64,000 bases of DNA from Mytilinidion resinicola (taxonomy: Eukaryota > Ascomycota > Dothideomycetes > Mytilinidiales > Mytilinidiaceae). The translations under genes were made by a program, and so were the position numbers. Location: contig NW_022985446.1 of NCBI RefSeq assembly GCF_010093595.1, forward strand, positions 1,606,303 to 1,670,302, in the 5' to 3' direction. The notes under the pieces are model-generated. The model saw only the letters and a list, made by a program, of their open reading frames with translations. It did not search any database and was not told where the DNA came from. This document shows, piece by piece, positions 40,340 through 50,836 of this stretch. Position 1 is the stretch's first letter, and the number at the start of each line of letters is the position of its first letter.

Positions 40340-42600
40340 CTTTTTGGGGGCCATGTTCATACGCTCAAGACACCTCTGAGACTATCTTTTTGGAGTTTCT
40401 ATGATGTCAAGTCCTACAGGCTCTGATTCCAGTCCGGCATTCTCGGGGCGTGCTCATACTCTTGAGATACCCCCGGATGTATTCATTTCATGAAGCTATG
40501 ATGTCAAGTCCTACAGCTTTTAATTCAAGTCTGGGATTCTTGCGGCGTTTTCCTCCCTTTGAGACACCCCTAGACGTAGTCATTTTCGAACACCTATGAT
40601 GTCAAATCCTACTAGTTTTGATTCAGGTCTAGGGTTCTCGCAGCGTTTTCATACTCTTGAGATACCCCTGGAGTTACTGTGGTGGAAATCCTATGATCTA
40701 ATAAACTGCAGGCTGCATATCTAGTCTGGGGATCTGGAGGAACGCTCGCAATTTTGAAATACCCCTGGAGCTATTGCTTTGAGAATTCTAGGATGTTAAG
40801 GACTACATGTCGCATTTTGAGCCTGAGAATTTAGGAATCGCAAGACCAATTGCATTCCCTTGTGCTTATATATTGATTGATCTCCTTTGAAACCTTTGGA
40901 GGTGCGTGCGGATCCTTGAGTCACCTCAGGGGCTATTGCTTCTGAAATCAGACATTGTAAAGGACTACACCTGGCGTTCCGAGCTGGAGAAGTCTGGAAA
41001 TTCAAGACATACTGTAGCGTCTCTCGTCTGGAAGTTGGCCAACGTTATCGTAACTCCTGGGGGTACGTCCGCTTGAGCCACCTCTAGAGGTATCACCTTT
41101 GAAAATATATGATGTAAAGGGCTGCACGTCGCAATCCGAGATGGATAAGTTGGGACACTCAAGAGGAACTGTAATATCTCGTCCCTGTAAATTGATTCAC
41201 ATCTTTCGAGCCCTTTGGAGGTACTCGTGTAGCCTGGAACCAACTCTGGATGTATTGTCTTTGAAATCATGTGATGTAAAGGGCCCTACATCATATTTCG
41301 GGATGGAGAATTTAGGAAGCTCAAAACGTACCTCATCATCTTGACCTGGAAATTGTTTCATGTCCTTTGCACTTCTACTGATACGTGTATATGTTTGAGC
41401 CACCTCTGCATGTACTCTGTTTCGAAATATACGATGTAAAAAACTGTATGTCGTAATCCGAGACGGTGAGCTTGGGAAGCTCAAAACATACCGCAGTACC
41501 TCGTGCCCGGGAACTTATTGCTGTTCCTTGTACTTCTGGGAACTCGCGCATATCCTTGGGCCACCCCTAGAGCTATTGTCCTTAAGATCTTACGATGCAA
41601 GGGACTGCACGTTGTAACTCAAAGCTACGGCCTCGCAAGACCCGAAACTTCTTACAAGGTTTTGAGGCTCGAATCGAAAAACTTTTTAACCAGCGTGGCT
41701 TGAAAAGGCCATTTCTCTCAATGCAGCAAAGGAACACGCGGTTATGCTGTACGCACCCACTCCCATCCCAGACGAGGACGTCATAACACCTTCCCTTCGA
41801 CTTAAGACTCACGACAGTACTTGGAGCAAAGTTTTGTCCCGTATACCAGGCACCATAGAAAGAAGAATCAGAAAGTCGCAGCAACCCCGAGGCGGCATTC
41901 CCACTTTCCACTTACTGAACAAGCTGTCGTCACAAACAGGCCGACAGCATGAAGGTACCCTGCATCTTTCAAAGGCTGGTGATAATGAAGACTCTGGAAC
42001 GCCTACTACGGAAACACTTCTAGGGGTACGGGTATATCCTTAAGACACCTTTCGACTTATTCTCTTTCAAAATCTAAAATGTCAAGGGCTACACCTTTGA
42101 ATTCAGGACTGTAGCTTTACAAAACGAGAAACCTATTACGACTTGCTAAGGCTTGAATTGAAGAGCTTACTATTCAGTTTCTGCGAGTACGTATATACCC
42201 TCAAAACACCTCTAGACCTACTATCACAGAAATCCTACGATGGAAACGACTACACGCTGTAAATCAGAGCTACGGTCTTGCAAGACGAGAAACCAATCAT
42301 AACTTGTTGAGGCTCAAATTGAAGAGCTTGCTGTCAAACTCCTGGGGGCGTACGCATCCCCTCGAAGTGCCCCTGCACCTATGATCTTGAGGAACCTAGG
42401 ATGTCAAGGTTTACAGGCTGTGGATTAGGTCTTAGAAACTACCGTACTCGAGACTATGAACGAGTAGCATCTCCCATGTCTTTCGGGCAAAGCGTCTGTA
42501 CCTTTTAAGTCCCCCTGGGCCTCCCACCATTGGCAAACCTATAATGTAAAGAGCTACATGCTCTGGTTCAGCTCCCGATCATGGAATTGCCCTGGAGTCC
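40340..42600. repeat. Tandem array with two unit lengths (97 and about 160 bp)
   Basis: Units align on GATGTMAAG(T/G)SCTACA-like anchors. Positions 40403, 40500, 40598, 40695 and 40792 are 97-98 bp apart. From there the anchors at about 40953, 41111, 41273, 41433 and 41594 are 158-162 bp apart. After a gap of 484 bp (about three units) they continue at 42078, 42239, 42400 and 42543. The long unit contains an extra block of about 62 bp, with a CTCGTCYCTGGAAATTG-like word and GGGTACGTG. All units share GAGMCACCYCTRGA and a CTCAARAC-like block. The segment at about 41680-42010 does not resemble the unit and may be an insertion. No conserved ORF is present. Confidence 0.8.
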
Positions 42601-43031
42601 CTTCGTCTATCGACCCCGCCCCCAAATCGCAAAATTCAATGCATTCATGAGCCCCGCTTTGGAAGAGAAGGGCTTCGGATCGGGCCATAGTGCACACCCA
42701 TTTAGCAACGCCTGAGGTGGCTTGGAAAGCTATTAGGACCGTCGAAATGATGGAGTTTCAATGTTTTTCAATAGTCTGAGGCGCCACAAACGGCGTCAGC
42801 ACGGTTTCAGCGAGTTCGTGTCCAAGCATTGAATTCGTCAAGGGGACACATCGATAGCTAAATTCCGCCCCTTCCTGCCAAACGCCTGTCTGAACCCTCC
42901 ATACTTGCCCAATAGCTCGAACCTATTGAGCGGCCTCCTAGGAACCGTGAAGCCACCCAATCCCTCCAACTTCGAAGACAGAGTCACACTAGGAGGAGAG
43001 TAGAATGCAGAGACGGCGCCGCCCCTGCCAC

Positions 43032-43635
43032 TCAGCGAGAGAAAGGCTTCGAAAGCATGTTCTTGACGGCAACCTTAGCCTGCCGGGCGTTGGAGGAGGG
43101 GTCCGGGACGACAGTCCACTTGTTTAAGAGTACACAGCGACGCATGGTGACGGTCTGTGGAGCGTGGTTGATGCCTTCGCCGCCGGTCATGTGAATGGTA
43201 AGCTCAAAGAGGCGCTTGGAGTCTCTCCTGACAAGTTGTTCGACGTCGCGCGGCGTAGGGAAAAGCTGGCTGAAGAAGATCTGGCAGTGGCCTTGTCGGC
43301 GCTGAATCTGTGCTCTTTGTTAGTAAGCCGCTTCTTTTGGCCCCCGATTGAAAAGGTTGACTTAATTGCTGCTGATGAAGGACGCATTGCACCTCCGCCT
43401 TGCCCAGCCGGCGGCAGTGCCTTAGCGGCGAGAGGCGGGAGTAAGGGGTTGGGTCGTCGGTGACGTTGACAATAACGGAGACGGTAAGTTGCTCTCGGTG
43501 GACACCAGCGGCTCCCAGGTAGTCGCTAAGATTGACGATTGATACCACGACGCGGTGCTGGATGCAGTATTCGAAGGAGTCACGGTTGTCCTCTGCATAA
43601 CCCGGGGGCCAACCAAACGAGAAGATGGTGGACAT
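43032..43635 (-). CDS. LRR-like paralog family, member 6 (intact)
   Basis: Two exons, 43393-43635 and 43032-43307, with an 85-bp phase-0 intron (GTGCAA ... CTAAC ... GCACAG), encode 172 residues. Exon 1 has VNLSDYLGAAGVHREQLTVS and then YSRLSPLRHCRRLGKAE, matching NLxDYLxxxGxxxE and ARLxxLRHCPRLxxAE of member 5. Exon 2 has FFSQLFPTPRDVEQLVRRDS, LFELTIHMTG and MRRCVLLNKWTVVPD, and it ends FSR, again like member 5 (MRRGVWSRKWVEVAD, ending FFSR). The start MSTIFSFGWPP is chosen because the upstream part of the open frame is not conserved. An alternative donor nearer QQQL would break the frame into exon 2. Confidence 0.78.
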
Positions 43636-43639
43636 TGTA

Positions 43640-44720
43640 GACGTAGGATTGATGTAAAAAGAGGCTTCTGTGGATATCAACCATGGAAGAGCAGCTGGAG
43701 GGCCGCTCGACCGCGCTTTTGTCGGTGAACGGCGAAGGAGAACACCCGCGCGCAAAGTTGAGAGAGCTAGCCAGCTCCGAGCACACGCAGGAACACGAAA
43801 GCTGGTGTCGCCAGCAGTTCGGCTTCGCATTGCAAGCTTTCTCCGCCAACGGAGCGCGACTCTTCGAACTGCGGCTGTTCGATACTGGAATTGGTCGCTC
43901 GTCCGACTATCTGAGAGTCTTCACCGCCAACTTGAAGGTGTCTTAGCTCTTGAACGCCCTGCGGATCAAGACCATTTTGGACTAGTTACATGTTAATAAT
44001 GCTACGTATCGGCTCGCATCCTTGGTATTTCTGGCTGACAGGTTCGAATCAGCCCAGGAAAGTCGACGAAGTGACAAACCCTGCGGTCGCCCACATCCTA
44101 CCTCGCAAGGAGGAGATGGAAGGAATGGGTGAGGAATGCTGTCCGAATCCCCTGTTTATGAGAGCCACTATGCCCTGCCAGGCAGGAAAGAAAGAAGAGA
44201 TGGTGTTCGTGCGGGAGTCCATCATAAAGGGGGAGTGAGGACCTGTCAAAGTATCAAGGCGACGGCGAAGAAGCTCATAGTCAGGGTCTGGGGTTGATGT
44301 AGCGAGCTGAAAAATGCTGCAATCTGTATCTTACGGTTCGCATCTGATCACGCGTCAGTCGAGGGATCGATGGATTAAGTGCACAGACTTTTTGTCGTTG
44401 CTACACGCATAGTTTGTCCTTCTACTCCAAAAGATGACAGCACGGGAGAGTCGTATTCAGTCGGGTCCTTTAGAGGAAGCTATTCATCTGTACCACATTC
44501 CATGTTCCGCAAGGCACCTCAAATACAGCGTATGGGGAACCTTCGTGGTTTTGCGTCTCGGCCTGTGGTGTATGAAGAGCAATGTTCTTCGCCTTCCTTT
44601 GGCTCCCCGACAACGCTGATGCCACAGCTGAAAGAATCGATGGAAATTAGATCCTCCCACATGCCAAACAATACTCGAAGAACTGTACAGAATGTAGCCC
44701 TCCCTGGACCTCCACAACAA
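43640..44720. other. No gene recognised
   Basis: Only short frames occur between members 6 and 7. Some plus-strand frames mirror member 6 or its upstream region and lack their own support. Confidence 0.45.
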
Positions 44721-44725
44721 AACAA

Positions 44726-45322
44726 CTAACCCAGCATAATGACACCGAAGGCTCCTTGCGAAGCAGGAATGTTGTTGGTCCACTCCTCGTCCTGCTCATC
44801 CTCCTCGTCCTCCTCGTCATCTTCGTAAGCATATTCGTACGAGAGCTCGACCCGCCACCACCTGGCGTGGTACTGGTCCCGATGAGTGATCGCTTCTGCA
44901 TCGGCCTGACCGGTGGCGGAACGATGATATGAGGTCGCCGCAGTCTGACGAGACAAGGACCGTTCAGCATGATTCGCAGCACGTCATCGTGAGTGGGCAG
45001 GAGGTCCTAAACAATGAAGCCTGTCAGCCAACCCCATCGCCTTTTCCGAGCATTCCGGTGTTTACTCACGTAGTTGGGCCCCGAGTCTACCGCGCGGACC
45101 TCGAGGGTCAGCTCCTCTAGGTTCACGCTGAAGCACTTGCGGAACTGATACATGTAATCGAACGAGTCGCTTGCCCCTTCGGTCAGGATTTTGAGGTGGC
45201 GGCTGGACGTGGTCGGAGCTGGCGAGGCAGACTAGCCAGATGAGGAGGACGTCCTCGTCCATCTCTAATCCATCTTCCTCGTACAACAGGGCGTGTTCCC
45301 TGCGGAACCTGTGACGAGACAT
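44726..45322 (-). pseudogene. LRR-like paralog family, member 7, frameshifted
   Basis: The start at 45322 (MSRHRFRREHALLYEEDG) runs to about SSDHVQ. The family-like reading then changes frame to SRHLKILTEGASDSFDYMYQ and FSVNLEELTLEVRAVDSG. A 63-bp phase-0 intron (45007-45069, GTGAGT ... GCTGAC ... TTTAG) leads to exon 2 with DLLPTHDDVLRIMLNG, then another frame change before ITHRDQYHARWWRVELSYEY and an acidic tail (DDEEDEEDEQDEE), with the stop at 44726. The 'LLPTxxDV', 'W' and strand pattern are those of the family. The two exons total 534 bp, a multiple of three, so one insertion and one deletion would explain it. This is decay or assembly error. Confidence 0.6.
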
Positions 45323-45834
45323 TGGTAATGGCTGTGTTGGAATTTTCTGTCTTGAGGGTGGTTTTGGGTGTAGATGCTCCTGAGTGGACCAGGCGTTGCT
45401 CCGACATCACCATTTCGCTATCATGGACCGTGAGAGACCGCGATCTGTGAGAGCACATCGATTCACCCTCGAAACATGGCGGCCATCATTCTCGGATGTT
45501 GCCGTGCCACCGTACGATTCATATATTTCGGGCAAGCTGGATTTAGGTCGATATGTACATAAGTATTGAATGTAAGGAAAACACGCTATCCTCCCCCTGC
45601 AAGTCCCATCACCTAGGCTGAATTCCTGTAAGGTCTTGCTGATTGAGAGCACCAGCTATCTATGAGCCGTTTCCGAAGCCAAATCTCCCGCCAAACCCGT
45701 GTCCATTGCCGAGATGTAGGAGTTATTGAAGACAGCTCCAAAGGAACAAGCTAGACACAGAGCATTGCTAGACACCTACAGATAGATTTATTAGCCTAAG
45801 CCTCAATCTTGAGTCTGCGACAACATACCTTCGT

Positions 45835-46455
45835 TCATCGCTTCACAAATCTGACCCTCCGCACAGACTTCTTGACAGCCTTGAAGAGCTTCGCGAAGGC
45901 CTCCCGCTTCTTCAAGTACCGTACCTGGACCCATTCGCCGTCATCCCGATGTCGACGGAAGGACGCACGCGCCGTAACCCCAGGGGTTTCTCGGATCAGG
46001 ATGGAGAAAGTGGCCAGATTCGGAGCACACTGCCGCGCCGTTTCCGCAACCTCCGCAATAGTGGGGAGCAGATGCCGAGCTGGGTTGCGCAGCAAGATCA
46101 AGTCACGGAGGTTCTGATATACGCGGTTAGTCCGGTGTGGTTTTCAAAGGCTCTCAAATCAGCTAACCTTCAGATCTTTGGAGGTGTAGAGCCACAATTC
46201 GAAGTGCTCAAGGCCGACACAGTTCAGATTGGTAGCAAGATCGCTGAGGTAGTCCGCAGCAATCTGAATGCCGTCGGCCCAGATCTTGGCCTCGAGCTTG
46301 CGCAGATACTGGAGGTCGGTTGCCTTGTGGCAAACTTGGCGAAACTCGTGTCGACTCAGGATGCACTTAGCAATTGCACGGTCGAAGGCGGTGTCTTCGA
46401 GGGTGACAGCGTAGAGAGACTCGGTAAGGTCTATTTCGAATGCTGCTTGAGCCAT
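45835..46455 (-). CDS. LRR-like paralog family, member 8 (intact)
   Basis: Two exons, 46168-46455 and 45835-46113, with a 54-bp phase-0 intron (GTTAGC ... ACTAAC ... TATCAG), encode 188 residues. Exon 1 has DRAIAKCILSRHEFRQVCHK, ADYLSDLATNLNCVGLEHFE and LWLYTSKDLK at the splice junction. Exon 2 has NLRDLILLRNPARHLLPTIA, then CAPNLATFSILIRETPGVTA, RRHRDDGEWVQVRYLKKREA and a basic end VKKSVRRVRFVKR. It is the best guide to the family: exon 1 and exon 2 each contain one 'C..L..F-strand' unit, like two leucine-rich repeats. The remnant at 48.3 kb (member 10) is its closest relative. Confidence 0.82.
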
Positions 46456-47030
46456 GGTTTTGGTGCTGAGGTAGGATTGAGGTTGCTGCGGACGAGGTTA
46501 GACAAAGTCCGAAGCGAGTTGAAGTACGCCAGACGGCTGCGCGGATGGGGGAGTGAAGTGGCAGAGGGAGTGAAGTTTAGCTTGCATGGACCTTCACAGG
46601 AGATTCGACCCTTCCAAGGGCTACAACCGGCTCATGTGCGTGACAACACCCCAAATCTCACACTTGTGATTGAAAATATGAGATTCGTAACCTTGAGGCC
46701 GAGGGAATGGAGGGCTTTGGGAAAGGCATCACAATGAAGAAGTGTAGATGATTCAAAGGCTCCAGCATATAGGGTTCGAATTGTGTGCCATTAATCATGC
46801 TCTTGTGCTATATCTATGTACATCCTCTTGCCCGCCTGTGGTCCCTCAAGATAACTGTGCATCGTCGAGCCGGATGATTTGTGGGAAGGAAAAGGTCGGG
46901 GAAGTCCGGTGAACTGAGTCGAGTAGTGGGACGGGCAGCATGCAGGTTGGCCGTGTGAGGAGGAAAGTTGATGAAAAGCCGGATTATCGTAGGATTGGAG
47001 CTTGTAACGGAGAGGAGCGTCCACAACAAC
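46456..47030. other. No gene recognised
   Basis: Intergenic region between member 8 (its start) and the 3' end of member 9. It holds the presumed promoter of member 8, with a GC-poor stretch near 46.66 kb. Confidence 0.45.
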
Positions 47031-47033
47031 TAG

Positions 47034-47503
47034 CTACTGGCGACGACGTTCAGGCGAGACTTGGATCTCCCAAAGTCCTTCGCCTGCGCGGATGAAGGTA
47101 CCGACGACCGCACCGCCCTGCTTCCGCTCTTTGTCCATGATCGTGATATCGAGGTGGCTCAGGTGCGGCAAACTTCGGTTCCTCAGCCCCTCCACGTCGA
47201 ATATCAGCGGCATGAGATTCTAATAGTCAATGTATTAGCCAAAGTTGTTAGGAATTTGTGTGCCGCTGATGTACTCACGCAGCTTTTAGCCGAGTTCTCT
47301 GTCTCAATATTGAGAACGAGACGCTCGACGACCTCGTTGCGGACGTTTTCGAAATGCTGGAGGTAATCTTTGCACCACACAGCTCGTTTTGCGAAGAGGT
47401 TCAAAGCAAGAGTCGTTTCTTGACGGTCTTCGCGGAGGAGATCTGCTAGCGGCATCTTCGTGGTCACCTCCACAAGCACCTCAGCTCCATCCCTACCAGC
47501 CAT
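47034..47503 (-). CDS. LRR-like paralog family, member 9 (short, intact)
   Basis: Two exons, 47279-47503 and 47034-47219, with a 59-bp phase-0 intron (GTGAGT ... CCTAAC ... ACTATTAG), encode 136 residues, the shortest member. Exon 1 has MPLADLLREDRQETTLALNL, YLQHFENVRNEVVERLVLNI and ends at SAKSC. Exon 2 has NLMPLIFDVEGLRNRSLPHL, SHLDITIMDKERKQGG and FIRAGEGLWEIQVSPERRRQ. The 'LPHLSHLDITIM ... F.R...G.WE' block aligns with member 3 ('LRHVNIILIG ... FERIADGPWE'). Frame and splice sites are clean. Confidence 0.8.
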
Positions 47504-48261
47504 ATTGTTGTGACTTGGTCGTTTGTGTGAGATATGTGGGCGGTTAGGTCTGGAAAATGGTTGTAGTGTTGTTAGGTGTTGGTGGAGTTAGCCTAGCGTT
47601 GCTCCGACATCATTCCCTCTCTACACCGAAGCGAAGCGAGCAGACAGGGGTGCCCGGCCGCGATTTGACACGGTCCCTCAGAACTGCGAAGCAGAAACAG
47701 TCGGCACAGCCGGAAAGCCCTATGAACTTGAGGTAGAATTCACACGTAGACTGTAAATCGAAGGCAAGCTGAATATAAGTCTGCACACGCTGCGCACGAT
47801 TTTTGAGGCGAAATCAGGCATTACTGGGGTGCACTGCACGCCCGGATCGCAATAGGCCAGGATGGGCCCGAGCGAGGTCCAACGAGTCATTGGAGTTGTA
47901 GTAGAGTGGACTTGATATTGAGAGAATCACTGTAACGAGCAGCCTTGCCATTGACACGAGGAAACTATGTAATATAAAGATTGAGCCGTAGAAGCACACC
48001 GAACCCACTCCTCCAACCCCATCGTATCGACAGTGCACTTAAAACACCACGCTAATCCAAAGCACTGTATGTGTTTTAGTAGTTTTCGCATCCAAAATCA
48101 CCACCTCAGCCCGTGTCCGCTCCCCAATCATATCCAGTGGCAGGCCAATTCCAATAGCTAGAACTCCGAGCAAGACACACTGAGCCCTGTGTAAGATTGT
48201 GTCCCGCAGTGTCACCACTCAATTTGAGTGCGTACATCTTTGCTACTTCGCCTCAGTGATT
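47504..48261. other. No gene recognised
   Basis: Upstream region of member 9 and an adjacent stretch with only short frames. Confidence 0.45.
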
Positions 48262-48527
48262 TCAGCGTCCTCCGAATCTAGACTTATCGAGGGAAGCCTT
48301 GACGGAGTTGGAGAGAGTACGGAGACTCATTGGCTTCTTCACAGCCTCCATTCCTTCCATAACTGGTTGTTGAAATCAAAGGCGAAGGCCGCCCGGGCGG
48401 TGACTCCGCTTCTACCCATTACTATAACTCTTATGCGGGCTAGTGTCGTGGAGCATCTGGATGCAAGCTGTGCGATTTGTGATATGCCGGGGAGCAGCTG
48501 GCGGGCGGGACGTCGCCGCAGCAGCTA
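48262..48527 (-). pseudogene. LRR-like paralog family, member 10 (exon-2 remnant)
   Basis: The minus strand encodes RQLLPGISQIAQLASRC, then LARIRVIVMGRSGVTARAAF and NQLWKEWRL, followed by a stop at 48339. After a frame change it continues VKKPMSLRTLSNSVKASLDK, with a stop at 48262. This matches exon 2 of member 8 block by block: LLPTIAEVAETARQC, LATFSILIRETPGVTARASF, W, KK....., and the basic tail. A typical acceptor context (GTCCCTAG) lies just upstream, but I find no exon 1. It is a truncated or decayed copy. Confidence 0.7.
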
Positions 48528-49158
48528 GGGACAGGTATGTGCAAATCGGAGAAGGTGAATACAAAGGCTGCCAGAGGTTTTCATCCGTTGAAATATATCT
48601 GATGCTCGCTGCCGTGAAGGTTTAGAGGGAGCGAAGCTGCGCCTGCTTGGACTCTCACCAGAAAGTTGATTACGGGAGGCACCGGGAACTTCCCCACATG
48701 TGTCACCCCTCCTCAGGTCTCACGGCGTTGGTTGTGATTCTGGAATTACATTACCTTGAGGGTAACGAAATTTCCCTGTTTTACGGTAGACAAAATAAGA
48801 TTGAGACAGTGATTATACAGAGAAGTAATTGAAGATCTGTCCTATCAAGCCGATTTACTCGTTCGGAAGACTACAAGAATGTATAGGAGCTGGGTATCAA
48901 TGATAGTCCCTTTTGGAGCTGGTTGCCGTGTCTCCTTCTTAACAAACCCAGAACACTCCTCCTGTGTTATTGTTGCGGCCGTGCTGGAACATCTCCCAGT
49001 ATGAGGGGAACAGAATCGACAATCAGCAGTTGAAAAGGTTCAGTGCCGGGCGAAGCTTCTTACCTCTCTATGTGGGAGTCTTGCACTTATGCTGTAGTTC
49101 CAAAAACCAGATCCATCACCTATGCGCCAAAATTATCAAGCGTGGCTACCATGTACTC
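48528..49158. other. No gene recognised
   Basis: Short frames only. A missing exon 1 of member 10 should lie near 48.55-48.9 kb but could not be identified. Confidence 0.4.
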
Positions 49159-49834
49159 TCATCCCGTATAAATGAACCGACGCCATCTCATTGACGCGCG
49201 GATGTCGTAGTTGTTTGCCCAAATCGTAAACGTGACTCGGTAAGGAGGATACATTAGGTCGAGATTCTGTATTGTTCGATCTTCCTCCCACTCATTGCCG
49301 AAAGGTGTGGGAAAGAGGGCGGTTGGTTCGTAGTCAATTGGTCGAGTCTGAGAAGAGCGCGCGTTGATGCTTCCTAGGCGGGGGTCAGTGGGTGCAATCC
49401 CGCGGCGAATGATGATGTCCGCACTGTCCTGGCCGCGGGAAGCGACCTCGATACGCAGCCAAAGCAAGGTTTTGGAACATTGCGGAGCCATGATGTGCGG
49501 AATTCGCCCAAGGACGGCAGGAGGCCCTGCTGCTACGTTAGCTAATCAGATTCCGACATCCCAAGCTCTCTGTGTATGGCGGCGTATGTAATCTTACCTG
49601 AGTTGTATGTAAGTAACCTGCCGCATAGACCACGACATGAAGGTGTGTAGCTGAACTGTTGACATGAGGTTTGAACAAATCTAGCCAGTCGATGGCCACC
49701 TCGATGTTTGCTAGCAGGACAAGGCTGACATGTTCATGATGGTGACCCTTTACGAAACCCTGCAAGCGGGCAAGGAACACATAGCTTGCACAGATGCCGA
49801 GAATGAGGATGCAGTACAGGAGCAGAAACCACAT
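49159..49834 (-). pseudogene. LRR-like paralog family, member 11, frameshifted
   Basis: Exon 1 (49598-49834) has an unusual hydrophobic start, MWFLLLYCILILGICASYVF, which could be a signal anchor or a chance extension. The family-like EVAIDWLDLFKPHVNSSATH and LHVVVYAAGYLHTTQ follow. A 65-bp phase-0 intron (49533-49597, GTAAGA ... GCTAAC ... GTAG) leads to QQGLLPSLGEFRTSWLRN, the expected 'LLP' start of exon 2. A frameshift near 49480-49520 follows, and the other frame continues CSKTLLWLRIEVASRGQDSA and VTFTIWANNYDIRASMRWRR, with the stop at 49159. The intact splice sites but broken exon suggest recent damage or a base-calling error. Confidence 0.62.
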
Positions 49835-50836
49835 CTTGAGGTCCTTGAGGACGCAATGGAATGGGCCTGAGGATGCAAGGCGGCGAGCTTCCTTTGCGCG
49901 GGACTGCGCGTGGTGCGGTCGTCGAATTGCTGGAGCGGATGATTAGAGTTCTCTTCGGTGTGTAGCGGAGAAGTATTTCGAGCTTAGAGGATGACGCCCT
50001 ACAATTGTGAGTTTGTGGATGATACCGAAGTCGCAAAGCTGCCTTCTCGGAGAAAAAGAGAGCGCTTTGGCCAGTGCGCACCTCTCAGCCAATCACATGA
50101 GGTGTACCCCCGCCACCTAGGAGTAATTCTACATGCAGCGCGTGAAGCAAAGCTTCAGGCTTCTTACAGAAAAGAAGTAATATCATTATTATACTCTTAG
50201 TGCAAGCTGCGCTCTCTATACACAAAGTCCTAGTTAGAGAGTGACTTGAACTACCCCCCTTCTCTCACCGGACAAACCAAACGCCAGAAGGAATCTGGTA
50301 CCGCGCACTGACTTGCTGTCCACCTAGACTACCAGTCTACCAGATACATAAACAAAGGCCTCTGACTGAGAAATATACAGTGCAGCTCATACTTAGTCCT
50401 CCGGGCCTGATTTTGAGGCGAGGAGAGATTGTCACAGAAGATACCCAGATCTGCAGACCGCAAAACTCAACATTGTCGCTGATTTTACTTATCCCTTTCA
50501 AGTCTCTTAAAGCGCGTCATTCAACGAGCAAACACCCAAACACAAGGTCATGATTTATATGCTCCTAGATAACGTACGCTCGATGAATCAGTAGAAGTAG
50601 TTGGGGTGTGTCTTGAGGTGTTTTGCGCCGAGAGAAATCACAACTCCAGTCCGAAGTGTCTTGGAAATGGCATAGTCTATTGGTACTTTTCGCATGCTTA
50701 GGGCACCTCTAGCGGCTGTATCAAAGTGGAAAAGCTAACAACTCCGATTTGCACAGCTTGCCACATGTCATAGTTTCCAGATCCAGCTCGATGGCCAAGG
50801 GCACCTCTAACAACCTCAGATTCCACCTTCGCCAGC
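49835..50836. other. No gene recognised
   Basis: Intergenic region between the divergent members 11 and 12. It is AT-richer, with only short frames. Confidence 0.5.

Noticed and set aside
40340..42600. Regular repeats as a possible CRISPR array
   Set aside because: The repeats are diverged throughout, lack constant short repeats with unique spacers, and the genome is fungal.
44005..44070. tRNA-like GGTTCGAATC motif
   Set aside because: The five bases on each side do not pair as a T-arm and no acceptor, D or anticodon arm can be built around it.
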